From contig BTRK01000004.1 of assembly GCA_036245805.1 (NCBI GenBank), forward strand, positions 42,868,907 through 42,932,906: 64,000 bases of DNA, written 5' to 3'. Positions 29,901 to 40,541 of this stretch are shown one piece after another. Position 1 is the first letter of the stretch. Each line of letters begins with the position of its first letter. The notes below the pieces were generated by a model. That model had not been told where the DNA came from. It ran no database searches and worked only from the letters and a program-made list of their open reading frames with translations. Source of the stretch: Pristionchus mayeri (Eukaryota; Nematoda; Chromadorea; Rhabditida; Neodiplogasteridae). Position numbers and translations under genes: made by a program.

Positions 29901-32066
29901 CGTACGATTCAAAGCAATCATCAATGACTACGATTATGCAATAACTTTTTTTTTATTCGCACACTTTCTAATCAGAGCATAGAAATGTATTGCCTAGAGT
30001 TGTTTATTCGGAATTGATTAACGAACTTTAAAACATTTATCAATGACTACTCATTTTCTAGCCTCGACTTCACGAATCAAATCTACATAAAGCCCTGGAC
30101 TCGATGCATTCCTTATCTAACGGGAATTCTCTGCGGATATTTGATCATTCAAGTCAGACAGAAGAGTATTGAACTTCGGAGACCGAAGGCGGGGTATGAG
30201 TTATCTTTCTCTTCCGAATAATAATTCTGTACCTGAACACAATGAGAAATAGTGGTTGCAAAACGGCTTGAGAACAGCATCATTGCGTGGTGCTCAACGC
30301 GATTTTGGCATCATTTCAGTGGCAAATCATCGTTTGCTGGTTAATGGCCACTGTGACTGCTCTGACTGTCGTGTTCGCCGTCTATGACTACATGCGAGGT
30401 TCAAAAATATTGATAGTGCTAGTTTATTTTTTGTCAAGACGCTCTACCAAGAACTCCCCAAGATTCTTCGTTTATTTTATCTATTAATACTGAAACTTAT
30501 CAGTATTTCTGGCTTTTTTTTCCACAATAGAAGTTAAATCAAAAACATGAATGGGAAAGAGTTGGATAAATTAAACAACGGTATCTTCCTTGTATGTTAA
30601 TTCTCACACATCGACTGATCTATGGAATACTTTGAAAGCGATTATCTTCGAACTATCCAGGTCACTCCGAATGGTCTATCGCTGTCAAATCTCTCTACGG
30701 TTCCTTCGCTCGCATCGGCTGGGCAGCAGCAGTCGCATGGGTCGTGCTCGCGTGCACCTTCGAGTGGGCTGGTAAGTGTTTGCAAAAAATTAAAATATTT
30801 ATCCATATAAACATGGGAGAAGTACGAAAAACACATGAGAAAAAACAATATTTGTCAACGAATGGATGAATTTTGTATAAGGGAGAGTTTTTTTGTATAC
30901 GATACCATGGTCTATTTCGTTATATGTAATGAACTCCATCGTCCTGACGAGTTCACAAAACAAAGATTTGGTATTTTGAAATTTAAACGCTAATTTTTTG
31001 AAGCATTATGATTTCTTTCTGAACCTAGTTTTAAGGCAGTACTGAAACATATGTTTATAAGTCTGAGTCATACACGGAAATCAGTTTGTCAGCATTTGTG
31101 ATTGGAAGATCATGAGTGCTTTCAGTGATATGTGCAATAGAATTCTCAAGTCGGGTAATCGCAAGTCGATCTCTTCATTCTCTATGGACCATTTGACCTA
31201 GATTGCATAGAGTAAAATCCACTCGGTCGTCTCTCCTACTGCGCTTTCCTCGTCCATTGGTTCCTCATCCATTTCATGCTGAACACAGGAGATCGACCGA
31301 GCCATTACGTATCGTTGGGGCATATGGTAAGTGATGAATGGATCGAGGACTGATTTTTTTCTCTGTCGAAATTCAAATTATATATGCAACTCATGCTGGA
31401 CCAAATTGAGGAATAACTTACAAAATTAACAGTTTTCGATTCAAAACGTTTACTAAACATTATTTTGCAGTACCTCACCGTCACTATTCCTGTCGTTTTT
31501 CTCAGTTGTATTATGGCGTACATCTGGACGTGCCTAGTCGAGATTCCATTTGGCAAGATTGAAGGTATTTTAGAAATTTAGTTAAATGTTTCGAAATTGG
31601 AATTTCAGTCATCGTAGTGGATCACCTGATGCGCAAAAGGAAAAGCCACATAAGGGATAATATGGCTAACGGTGGGTCAAATATCAGCTCTATGGATGGC
31701 TTGACAAGCAATCAACTATTCATTCCCGTGCTTGGTATGACCGGAGAGAGAATGCGTAGAATGCGTAATGCGTAGAGTGATGTTTCTTGTATAACCAATT
31801 TTAATCAGTTCATCAATATCAAAATGACAACAATGAAAGCAAACATGATTAATTTTATAATTTTTTACCAATTATGGCAAGGTAGGTTGAATTTGTTCGT
31901 TTTCTACAGAACCTTAATGTTTTCATCACATCTGGTATTATTGCATCCACTAAAATGATATATCATATTTTAAAATTCAGGTACTCAGCCCGAAATGAAC
32001 GGCGATGGAATCAAGCCGGCTAATACTTCAGCAATCACTGCAATCGAAGTCAACGACAATCATTGA
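23991..32066 (+). CDS. NRF-6-like acyltransferase-3 membrane protein, copy A (possibly damaged)
   Basis: Member of the nematode 'nose resistant to fluoxetine' family: a secreted-facing N-terminal NRF domain followed by a multi-pass acyltransferase_3 domain. In C. elegans such proteins act in drug and lipid transport in intestine and hypodermis. Exon 1 (23991-24059) is a signal peptide (LFWLCLVLSLATAQ). Exons 24083-24253, 24400-24463, 24599-24690, 25078-25158 and 25311-25445 encode the Cys-rich NRF domain (CFKDIMTAYKDLLLAGLTAR, FPGGKIPQIE, LALCLPASC). Exon 25793-25893 is the first membrane span. The acyltransferase part starts at 26068 (CLDALRFISFTWIASLHS), with NSYSSVDTFFLISGLLVSY (26542-26666), HRWLRLTPAYLLFIGMYV and YPISWFLSVDMQLYWIAPLF (28130-28214), and ends at 32066 (IEVNDNH). 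Three junctions do not close: exon 25586 is one base short unless a second donor at 25450 is used, exon 29712 enters a stop, and TAA at 31213 precedes PLGRLSYC. Confidence 0.85.
28559..28606. repeat. Perfect short hairpin in an NRF-6-like intron
   Basis: A 22-bp perfect stem (GGCATTGATCACTTTGAAAT plus TT) with a 4-base loop CATA. It lies between exons 14 and 15 of copy A. It could be a MITE core or a structured RNA. Confidence 0.8.
28858..28912 (+). pseudogene. Partial duplicate of an NRF-6-like exon
   Basis: AGAAGGCCGGCCTCGGATCA continues as a diverged copy of the exon at 29711-29833 (AAGGCCGGACTAGGCGCAG). Both encode KAGLG-VL-GVLISI. The copy is truncated after about 50 bases, 5 bp before the palindrome at 28917. 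Confidence 0.75.
28917..29143. repeat. Almost perfect palindromic element
   Basis: About 227 bp that reads nearly the same on both strands. The ends are AAGG, then a G-run, then TTGGTTACAACGATTGGCAA; the centre is GATATTTTTAAAATTTTACC. Flanking TATA on both sides suggests a TA target. The arms are about 105 bp with few differences, so the element is recent. Confidence 0.85.
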
Positions 32067-32957
32067 TTAATTATTATTGGAAAATTAAATATGATAAAAT
32101 AAATAATGGCATTTATTATATTGAAGTCGTTGATGAATTCAATTATCTGGCTTCGCTGCTTATTGAACTGCTTTCTAAAGATAACAAGGATAAATTCAAA
32201 AAATGAATTATATTTTTTCACTCACTATTTTATGTTTCAACAAAAATAACAAACGGATACAGCAATCACTTGTGTTTTACTGATCTTGTCACAAATCGTG
32301 TTCATTCCTTGTAAGCATCCGCTCGAGCAATGAACAAAGTTTTAAGTTTTCTCTTTTCCAGATGCCCTCTCGTTAAAAAAATGTCTTCCTAACTGTGTCT
32401 CTTGCTCACTATTTACATTCACTCTGTAAATATGATTACATCTCTATGTGCACCACACAATAAACACTACAAGTTTCCTTTGATTTGCCGAAGAATTTGA
32501 TCAATTTGGGAGAGTGATCTATTGACTTGTGCAGTGAGCATCTGTCTGACTCTCTCCACTTTGCGTGCTCTCTCGTTGTCTCTGACCTGCACGAGTGTTG
32601 CAAAATTAAGAGAGTCAGATCATTATGCAGCCTTGCGTACGAGGCAATGGAACGTAGCCTCTTTCTCTAGTATAAAATGTAACAAAAATTTTTCACACCG
32701 TCAATATCAGAAATAAGTATTAAACACGCAGTTGGTAGAGAGTCTCATGTTATTTTTCAGTGCTAGAGAGAACCAAGGACAGAACGTAAAATGAATCGAC
32801 CCCCCCAGTTCTGTAGTCTACTCAGAGAGTGGAGGCATACATAAGACAGAAATCATCCTAACTTTTTCATTTGTCAGATTCTGGTACTGAAGTGCTCGGA
32901 TTCGCATTAATCTTATCCATTCTCTGAACATATTTATGCGATTGTCAAATATTTAGA
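32067..32957. other. Intergenic region between the two NRF-6-like genes
   Basis: Holds AATAAA-like words just after the copy A stop (ATAAAATAAATAATGG, about 32094) and a decayed palindrome at 32543-32624. The latter belongs to the GTCTGACTCTCTxxxxTTTGC family also seen at 36612 and 37033. No gene was seen. Confidence 0.55.
32543..32624. repeat. Palindromic MITE of the TCTGACTCTCT family (degenerate)
   Basis: Inverted arms CTGACTCTCTCCACTTTGC and GCAAAATTAAGAGAGTCAG around GTGCTCTCTCGTTGTCTCTG. Two better-preserved relatives lie at 36612-36696 and 37033-37119. Confidence 0.65.
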
Positions 32958-34816
32958 ATGCGACTCTGGATTTTATTTCTCTTGTCTCTAGCCACAGCGC
33001 AGCTTCCCTTCAACTTATTTGTAAGTTCATCATCATTAAAATATAGTAAAACGTAATGATTACATGACATCCCATCATTCATCAGCAGCCCCCTCTTCAA
33101 GACATACTCAGAAGTAATGAGAGTGGAGACTCGGTGCTTCAAGGACCTCATAGCGACGTACAAAGACCTTCTACTCGCGGGATTGACTGCTCGAGTGAGA
33201 CATTCGCAATTATTCGATTGAATATGTACATTTGATTATGCTAAAATGATATTCTCAGAACTGCAAAAATCTTGAATGTCTGAAAGACGAGAAGATTATG
33301 AATGCTTCGTATGCTTTACAAAGTGAGTTTTCAAAAGATTTTCATATGATGTTGAGGAGTAGTTATATTCGAATATAACATTTACATGTTTTCAAGTACT
33401 GGCCGCAACGGGTCGACCTCAGTCACTGGATTTTGATGAACTGGGGCTTACCTTTGCTGGAGATCCCAAGCTGTGCAAAAGCATAGAAGTGAGACCAACC
33501 AGTTCTGATATGCCCATTCAAAAATGCGCCATTGAGCACAAGAGAACAGAAATCCAGATGGTTCTTGTATTTTTCGGGCGGTTACACCGAGTTTGATTTC
33601 AGCCCTCACATTAAAGCGGATCATAAATTTTACAGGCGCCTTTCCCTACTAATTACCGTTTTCTGCACGTGAAAGTCGATTGAAAAAGAATCGATTTCGA
33701 AGCCTACGGGATGGGAGTGAGTTAGCATTCCATCGGATTGATTCCCTATTGATTTTCACAAAAATATGCGGTACTGTTGAAAATAAGAAAAAGATCATAG
33801 TTTCGAATTATTTTAGTTTTTCTTTTCAGTTCCTTCTATCACACTTACCGGGCGGGAAAATTCCCGAAATAGATGACTCAGGAGACGCAGTGGCATTGAA
33901 TAATGTGAAGCTGGCACTCTGCTTGCATGCGAGTTGCAGAGATGATACGGTAAGACACAATGATCAATAATAGTTAATCATTTTATAAGATGCATAAATC
34001 ATAATTCAGAGATAATTGAGAAACCATGAGGGAGATATTATATCTAGGCAAAATTATCATTCGAGATTAACGCTGAAAAACGCTGAAATAAAATTATTTA
34101 GGACATCGGCAGGATTCTCTTCAACGTCACAAACGGAATTGCAAGAGTGGCTGAGATAGATTGCGAAGGGCGGAAGGAGGAACCCCAAGCGTTCTTCTAC
34201 CTGTTCAAGTGAGGGAACTATTCCTTAGATTTATCACAGTTCATTATCACAGATCACAAAATAACACCACATATGGTTGGTTCATATTTTATTGTCATTT
34301 AGTCTTTCCACATTGTGTTATTATCTTACATTATTACCATGGTATTACGATTTCCATTCTCAGCACAGTTCTCGTCGCCCTTATCATCATCTTTCATTTC
34401 CTCCCCATTCAAATACGTGAGAGCAACGAAAAAATACGAACAATATTTGTATATTTATCTGTATTTTCATAGCAATATATTGATCAAAGCACTCTAAAAT
34501 TCCAGGTTGGAAAGTGCCTACTACTACACTTACTTCATCCATTCTCAAATATACCACTTTAACAATCATGAAATCGATCAGATTCTTTTACTAAGATTAA
34601 TAGGGGAAAATATTCCAGGTTGGAAAGTGATGATGTCCTTCTCTCTCCCTCGCAAGACCCTAAGTGTATTCTCCCTCAATAAGGAACCCGATGCCCTCCT
34701 CTGTCTCGATTCACTCCGATTCATCTTATTCGGGTGGCCAGTCTCCACTCGGTGCTATTCGCTGCGGAATCGGGTAAAGCTGGTTCCATAGTTTGCAAAA
34801 TCTGACAAAAAGTCAC

Positions 34817-35362
34817 GGGTAGTAGACAAAACGGCAATGGACAAAACGGCAAATGAATGCTGTTCGCTTGCGATTCAAGGTAGCGACTTGGGAGTTGTTT
34901 CATTGTTACCAGTTTGTGCTCCCCTACATTTGCATATATAAGTATTGCTGCCAGTCGACCTTGAGTTTCACTCTATATCTATGTATAGGGGTTCATGGTT
35001 CAAAATTGGGAATTTGAGAGGAAAATCATGGTTAGATAAATACCAAATGCCGTGACCAATCGATAAATATATTACTTGATAACAGTAGATACTGGGGTAC
35101 TGAAATAACGATTGGTTACGGTATTTGGCGTTTATCTAACCATGATTTTCCTCTCAAATTCCCAATATTGAACCATGAACATAGATATGAACATAGATAT
35201 ACATAGATATGGAGTGAAACTCGCCTGATAGCAATACTTGCATATGCAAATGTAGGGGAGCACACACTGGTAATAATGAAACAACTCCCAAGTCGCTACC
35301 TTGAATCGCAAGCGAACGCCGTTCATTTGCCGTTTTGTCCATTGCCGTTTTGTCCGCTACCC
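34817..35362. mobile_element. Foldback MITE with 8-bp target duplication
   Basis: 546 bp with ends GGGTAGTAGACAAAACGGCA and the complement of GGGTAGCGGACAAAACGGCA, bounded by the exact 8-bp repeat AAAGTCAC (34809-34816 and 35363-35370). The arms of about 220 bp match with small indels, and each contains ACAAAACGGCAA twice. An 8-bp duplication points to a hAT-group source. It lies in an intron of copy B just after the frameshifted exon. Confidence 0.88.
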
Positions 35363-36006
35363 AAAGTCACGGCTTTTATTGGCATTATGCCAGCAATGTC
35401 ACGGAGGGTCATTATCATTCGGTCTCTTTAAGGGCGGCTTGTCAGGAGAGAATTGAATAGAGTGACCCCTGCATGTTTTGTCGGCAATGAAAGCGTACAA
35501 TTCAATTTTTGCAATGTTCTGTTCACCTGGTAATGAAACATAATCGATTTGGAGACAACGCGATACAAGTCTTCCGCGAGTCGGACTTCTTCTTCTCATC
35601 CATCTTCCTCAACTCTTTCTCTTCTGTGGACACCTTCTTTTCATATCGGGCCTGCTCGTTTCGTACACATTCTTCAAGGTGGAGTCATTTTTCCTTTTAT
35701 TTTATCAGTAAGACCGTGATAGATTAGGCATAATGAAGAAAGGAATTCCGAGCAAAATCACCACCCTTCAGCACAAGGTATTGATAATAAAAGACGCTGA
35801 AATAGGTACACATTTTCTGTTTTCGTTGGAATGTGTGCAGAATGCACTGTCCTTTCTTGTATTGTAGTGTGCATCTGAGAATCAGATTTTTTTCGAATTT
35901 AGAAAGTGCACAAAGACCCAGGCAATGCGACTTCCCGGCAGAACTGGATCTTGTACTACATGAACAGATGGCTCAGGTACGTGTATTAGCAGTTACATGA
36001 AATAGT

Positions 36007-36141
36007 CGGTGCACTGATGGAATGGAAAAACTTTCTTGGAAATGGACACATTTGAACAAAGGAATTGCCAGAAAACCCTTTGTTCAAATCTTTACAAAGT
36101 GTCCATTTTTCAAAATATTCTGCCAACTCATCGGTGCACCG
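36007..36141. repeat. Palindromic MITE
   Basis: TCGGTGCACTGATGGAATGG at the left end is matched by CCAACTCATCGGTGCACCG at the right. Inner arms GGACACATTTGAACAAAGG and CCTTTGTTCAAATC also pair. AAATAG flanks both sides (36001-36006, 36142-36147), a likely target duplication. Confidence 0.75.
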
Positions 36142-36611
36142 AAATAGTGTTATCTGACAAGTCATGCAAAAATAGATAGTAATATTTTTGGTACAAGTTG
36201 GAGTAGTAATATAGACCTCTTTCTTACCAAGACATTCATTTTAGTCGATAACATATAGCGTATAAGGATAAACGGAATGAACTAAGCTTGATTCCAGACT
36301 AGACTTTGAATGGTGACGTAACCGGTTATAACAGTTTGCTCGTAGCATCTTACGAAAATTCATTCGTAGCAGTTCACGAATCAAGTGAGCGGTTACGAGA
36401 GGGGGTGCGACAAATCGTTCAAATATGTTTCATAGAAAAAAGATCTCAATGCCCCAAAAGTCTATTCCAGACTCACTCCTGCCTACCTTCTCATCATCGG
36501 TCTCTATGTTGCGTGGACTCCGAGGATGCATGGCACGTGGGCTGCAGAAACTGCACAGGTTACTACTATCGTCTCTTATTAGAGACGTGCATCTATGTTT
36601 GGGGGGGGGGG

Positions 36612-36696
36612 CAATGGTCCGACTCTCATCAGTTTGCACACTCTCTCGCCGGTTAGAGAGACGAGAAAGCGTGTAAACGAAGAGAGTTGGACGATT
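36612..36696. repeat. Palindromic MITE of the TCTGACTCTCT family
   Basis: CAATGGTCCGACTCTCATCA with TTTGCACACTCTCTCGCCGG, answered by CGTGTAAACGAAGAGAGTTGG. It is preceded by a run of about 12 G (36599-36611). It lies in an intron of copy B. Confidence 0.75.
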
Positions 36697-37032
36697 ACTC
36701 GTTTGGGATGAATTGCATAATCTCTGCAATTTTGCAGTGTTTGAATTTTCAAAATCTGCGTTTATATATTCATTTATCAAGTGCCGAAATCATAAAATCA
36801 AAAAAGATTTACAGAACACTTCGTAGTTCGTGCAAAGCTGCGAAGAAACGTGGTGGATGAATGCGCTCTACATACAAAACTTCAAGAGCATGTTTGACAT
36901 GGTAAATTGATGAATTTCAAAAAAAACTCCCGTAGTATAACTACTAAACAATAGTAAAAAGTTCGAAATTCGGATCAGATTATATTCATGTATAATAGCA
37001 CGTTATTTCTACCTGACGAGTGGAGAATCGAG

Positions 37033-37119
37033 CAATGGTCTGACTGTCTTCGGTTTGCACACTCTTTCACCGGTCAGAGATACGAGAGAGCGTGCAATCT
37101 GAAGAGAGTCAGACGATTG
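37033..37119. repeat. Palindromic MITE of the TCTGACTCTCT family
   Basis: CAATGGTCTGACTGTCTTCG with GGTTTGCACACTCTTTCACC, answered by GAGCGTGCAATCTGAAGAGAG and GTCAGACGATTG. It is the close relative of 36612-36696, one intron further on. Confidence 0.75.
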
Positions 37120-37619
37120 TTCGGAGAATGAGTGCACGGGTTGAGAAACAGTAGTATCCTTTCATGTTCAGTGCTACCCCATCTCGTGGTTCCTGAGTGT
37201 GGACATGCTACTGTACTGGATCGCATTCCTCTTCCTTATCGCAAGTTACTATTCATGTAAGTCCACTCCTTCACGAATTATCAATCTGTGCGATTTTGCT
37301 AAAAAAATAGTTTAGATTTAATCAAACCTTGTTTGAGATGAACCATTTGCATACCAATACTCGCGACACGGTGTCTGATATCAGGACAGATATTGGTCTC
37401 CATCTGAGCATTATTGATCGCCTGACGCGATATTGAATTTTCAGGGAAAACATGCTTCGCAGCCGTGCTCGGGGGCGTTGCCTTCTCAATATTGATCATT
37501 GTTCTCCTCACCATACACTTTGATCTTCCCGCCACAGCTTTCGTCATCAAAAAGATCGGGAAGTAAGTTATTTCTACTAATCATAGAAAAATAGTTTTTC
37601 CTGACTACATATCTTTTAT

Positions 37620-40541
37620 CACGGGTCTTCCGTAAGAATGCAGGAACGTCTACCACCAGAAAAAAAGTCATAGCCACGGATTTCGATGAAACTTAGTTTA
37701 TGGATACTATTGGGGGTCTAAAGAAGGTATGTCCACTTGGTTTGGTCAATTTCGGACATTATCGATTTTTTGTGATCTACCCTTTGAGATACCGTAAATC
37801 GGCCAATTTTGATCGTACAGCCTACTCTTTTTTTCCATTTTACGCGGAATTTCGAGATCTACAAATTCGTCTTCACTCCCCTCAGCCGGGAAGGCCGGCT
37901 TCGGGGACTTTTGGCCAAAAAACCTGTTTTTGGACGATGCTTATCGATTTTTCTCTTCATTCCCCTTCGATATTATTTTTGCATTCGATTCTCCAAACAA
38001 AATTGGCAGGGGTCCATGTTGACCATCTTTTATATAACAAGGACTGTTATGTCGAAATAGTAAGTGGAGTCCCTGGTCGATTTTTTCACAATTTTCGTTT
38101 TTTGGCCGTTTCTCAGTTATAAATGGTCCAATCTACACATTTAAAAAAATAAATCGATAGATCTCGACGAGTAGAATAACTTTCACGGTCGAAACTCTAA
38201 AGTGACTGGTTTTCGAGATATTTAAGAAATAAGCTCAGAAAAGCTAAAAATGTCAGGTTTTCACCATGTATGACGATATATTTCGCCATTTAGCAACTTT
38301 CTTCAGTCAAAAATGTGTTTGATGATAATCATCATTAACAATTCATGACTATGAGGACGATGAGTACATAATCTCTACGTTTCGTGGTTCCCTTCTTTAT
38401 ATTCCCAAGTGTCATCTTGAATAATTTCATGCGTTCGCACACTGACTAGATATCACGCCTCCCACGAGAGATTCGAGCTGACTGTGGGACATGGTCATTT
38501 TCGGCATTCGTGTTTTCAATGGTTTTGGGCTTCCCTATGCCCAACTAAGTCCCCCACAATAGGAAAAGTCTTCACGACCATCCCTCTTCGACTTGCTGCA
38601 CCGGTCGCAGTCTCACCTCGGACTTTGTTAATGGCTTATCGTCCTTCCACATTGAGCTGCCAAAAATTTCTCTTTACACAGCGTGTCAAAGCGGGGAAAA
38701 AAGTTCATTTGCGTGGCAGAATTAATCCCTTTCATTCGTGCACAATGGGAGTGGAGAACAATGGAACGAGGCAATAGAAGCGCCGTGAAATGCAGGGTTT
38801 TCGGAACGTTAGCTCATGCCACCGCTGACTGAGATCGAAATTGACCAATCAGCCAGTTCAGATTGTGCGCAAGGGGTTTAGGCAACCTTCTGCATAATCG
38901 CCATATCCAGAACTTCATTCCCTTTTGAGTTAATAGCTCTAGACTGAGCCGAACTGCCGCTTCATCGCAATTTGTTTCAGATTTCAATTATGTTTCAGCC
39001 AAATTATAATGACAAATGTTGTTGCTCGTGTGATCGAACAGCGTTTTAATTACGTTTCAGAGGTCAATAACAATGGGATTTTCTGATTTTCTCGAATTTT
39101 AGTCGAAATCAGTCGAAAGAGTTGAGATATGTTTCGCTAAATCAATAATATATTTTGTCTGACATTTTTGAAATTAGGGGTGAAACTCCACCGACCGAAT
39201 ATAGAGGTGATAATGAGCCACAGTGAGAGGGCGATTTCGATGCGAGAATCGATCTGCCACGCAAATGAACTTTCTTCCCCCCTCTGACACGCTGTGCTTT
39301 ATTTGAAATCGATTTTCACCCTATTGTATCTATATTGTTCCGTCGCGTCACGCAATTCGAAGTGAAACATAGCTTATTCAACGGCTACACAGAACAATAA
39401 GCGCATAAAATGCTAATGATTGAGTTATGTTTTACTTCGAATTGCTAGACGCGACGGAACAATATAGATAAAATAGGGTGAAAATCGATTTCAAAAAAAA
39501 ATGTGGAAGGACGATAAGCCATCAACAAAGTCCGAGGTGAGACTGCGACCGGTGCAGCAAGTCGAAGAGGGATGGTCGTGAAGACTTTTCCTATTGTGGG
39601 GGACTTAGTTGGGCATAGGGAAGCCCAAAACCATTGAAAACACGAATGCCGAAAATGACCATGTCCCACAGTCAGCTCGAATCTCTCGTGGGAGGCGTGA
39701 TATCTAGTCAGTGTGCGAACGCATGAAATTATTCAAGATGACACTTGGGAATATAAAGAAGGGAACCACGAAACGTAGAGATTATGTACTCATCGTCCTC
39801 ATAGTCATGAATTGTTAATGATGATTATCATCAAACACATTTTTGACTGAAGAAAGTTGCTAAATGGCGAAATATATCGTCATACATGGTGAAAACCTGA
39901 CATTTTTAGCTTTTCTGAGCTTATTTCTTAAATATCTCGAAAACCAGTCACTTTAGAGTTTCGACCGTGAAAGTTATTCTACTCGTCGAGATCTATCGAT
40001 TTATTTTTTTAAATGTGTAGATTGGACCATTTAGAACTGAGAAACGGCCAAAAAACGAAAATTGTGAAAAAATCGACCAGGGACTCCACTTACTATTTCG
40101 ACATAACAGTCCTTGTTATATAAAAGATGGTCAACATGGACCCCTACCAATTTTGTTTGGAGAATCGAATGCAAAAATAATATCGAAGGGGAATGAAGAG
40201 AAAAATCGATAAGCATCGTCCAAAAACAGGTTTTTTGGCCAAAAGTCCCCGAAGCCGGCCTTCCCGGCTGAGGGGAGTGAAGACGAATTTGTAGATCTCG
40301 AAATTCCGCGTAAAATGGAAAAAAAGAGTAGGCTGTACGATCAAAATTGGCCGATTTACGGTATCCCAAATGGTAGATCACAAAAAATCGATAATGTCCG
40401 AAATTGACCAAACCAAGTGGACATACCTTCTTTAGACCCCCAATAGTATCCATAAACTAAGTTTCATCGAAATCCGTGGCTATGACTTTTTTCTGGTGGC
40501 AAAAGGGGCTCGTTTTCCTGCATTCTTACAGAAGACCCGTG
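37620..40541. mobile_element. 2.9-kb giant inverted-repeat element in a copy B intron
   Basis: Two arms of about 1.03 kb (37620-38655 and 39506-40541) are nearly identical inverted copies. Ends are CACGGGTCTTCCGTAAGAAT and its near-complement, flanked by TTAT on both sides (37616-37619, 40542-40545). The 0.85-kb centre has further inverted pairs: GACACGCTGTG-type blocks at 38681 and 39284, and an 80-bp pair at 39305-39370 and 39425-39495. The matching open frames at 37700-38122 / 40031-40453 and 38484-38777 / 39445-39669 are the two arms translated and are not genes. No transposase is recognisable. The right arm carries a short extra segment near its end (AAAAGGGGCTCGTTTT). Confidence 0.9.

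Noticed and set aside
37700..40453. Paired 140-residue frames (MDTIGGLKK...) and paired MGHGHFRHS frames as duplicated genes
   Set aside because: They are the same DNA read from the two arms of the 37620-40541 inverted repeat. There is no domain and no codon-type conservation.
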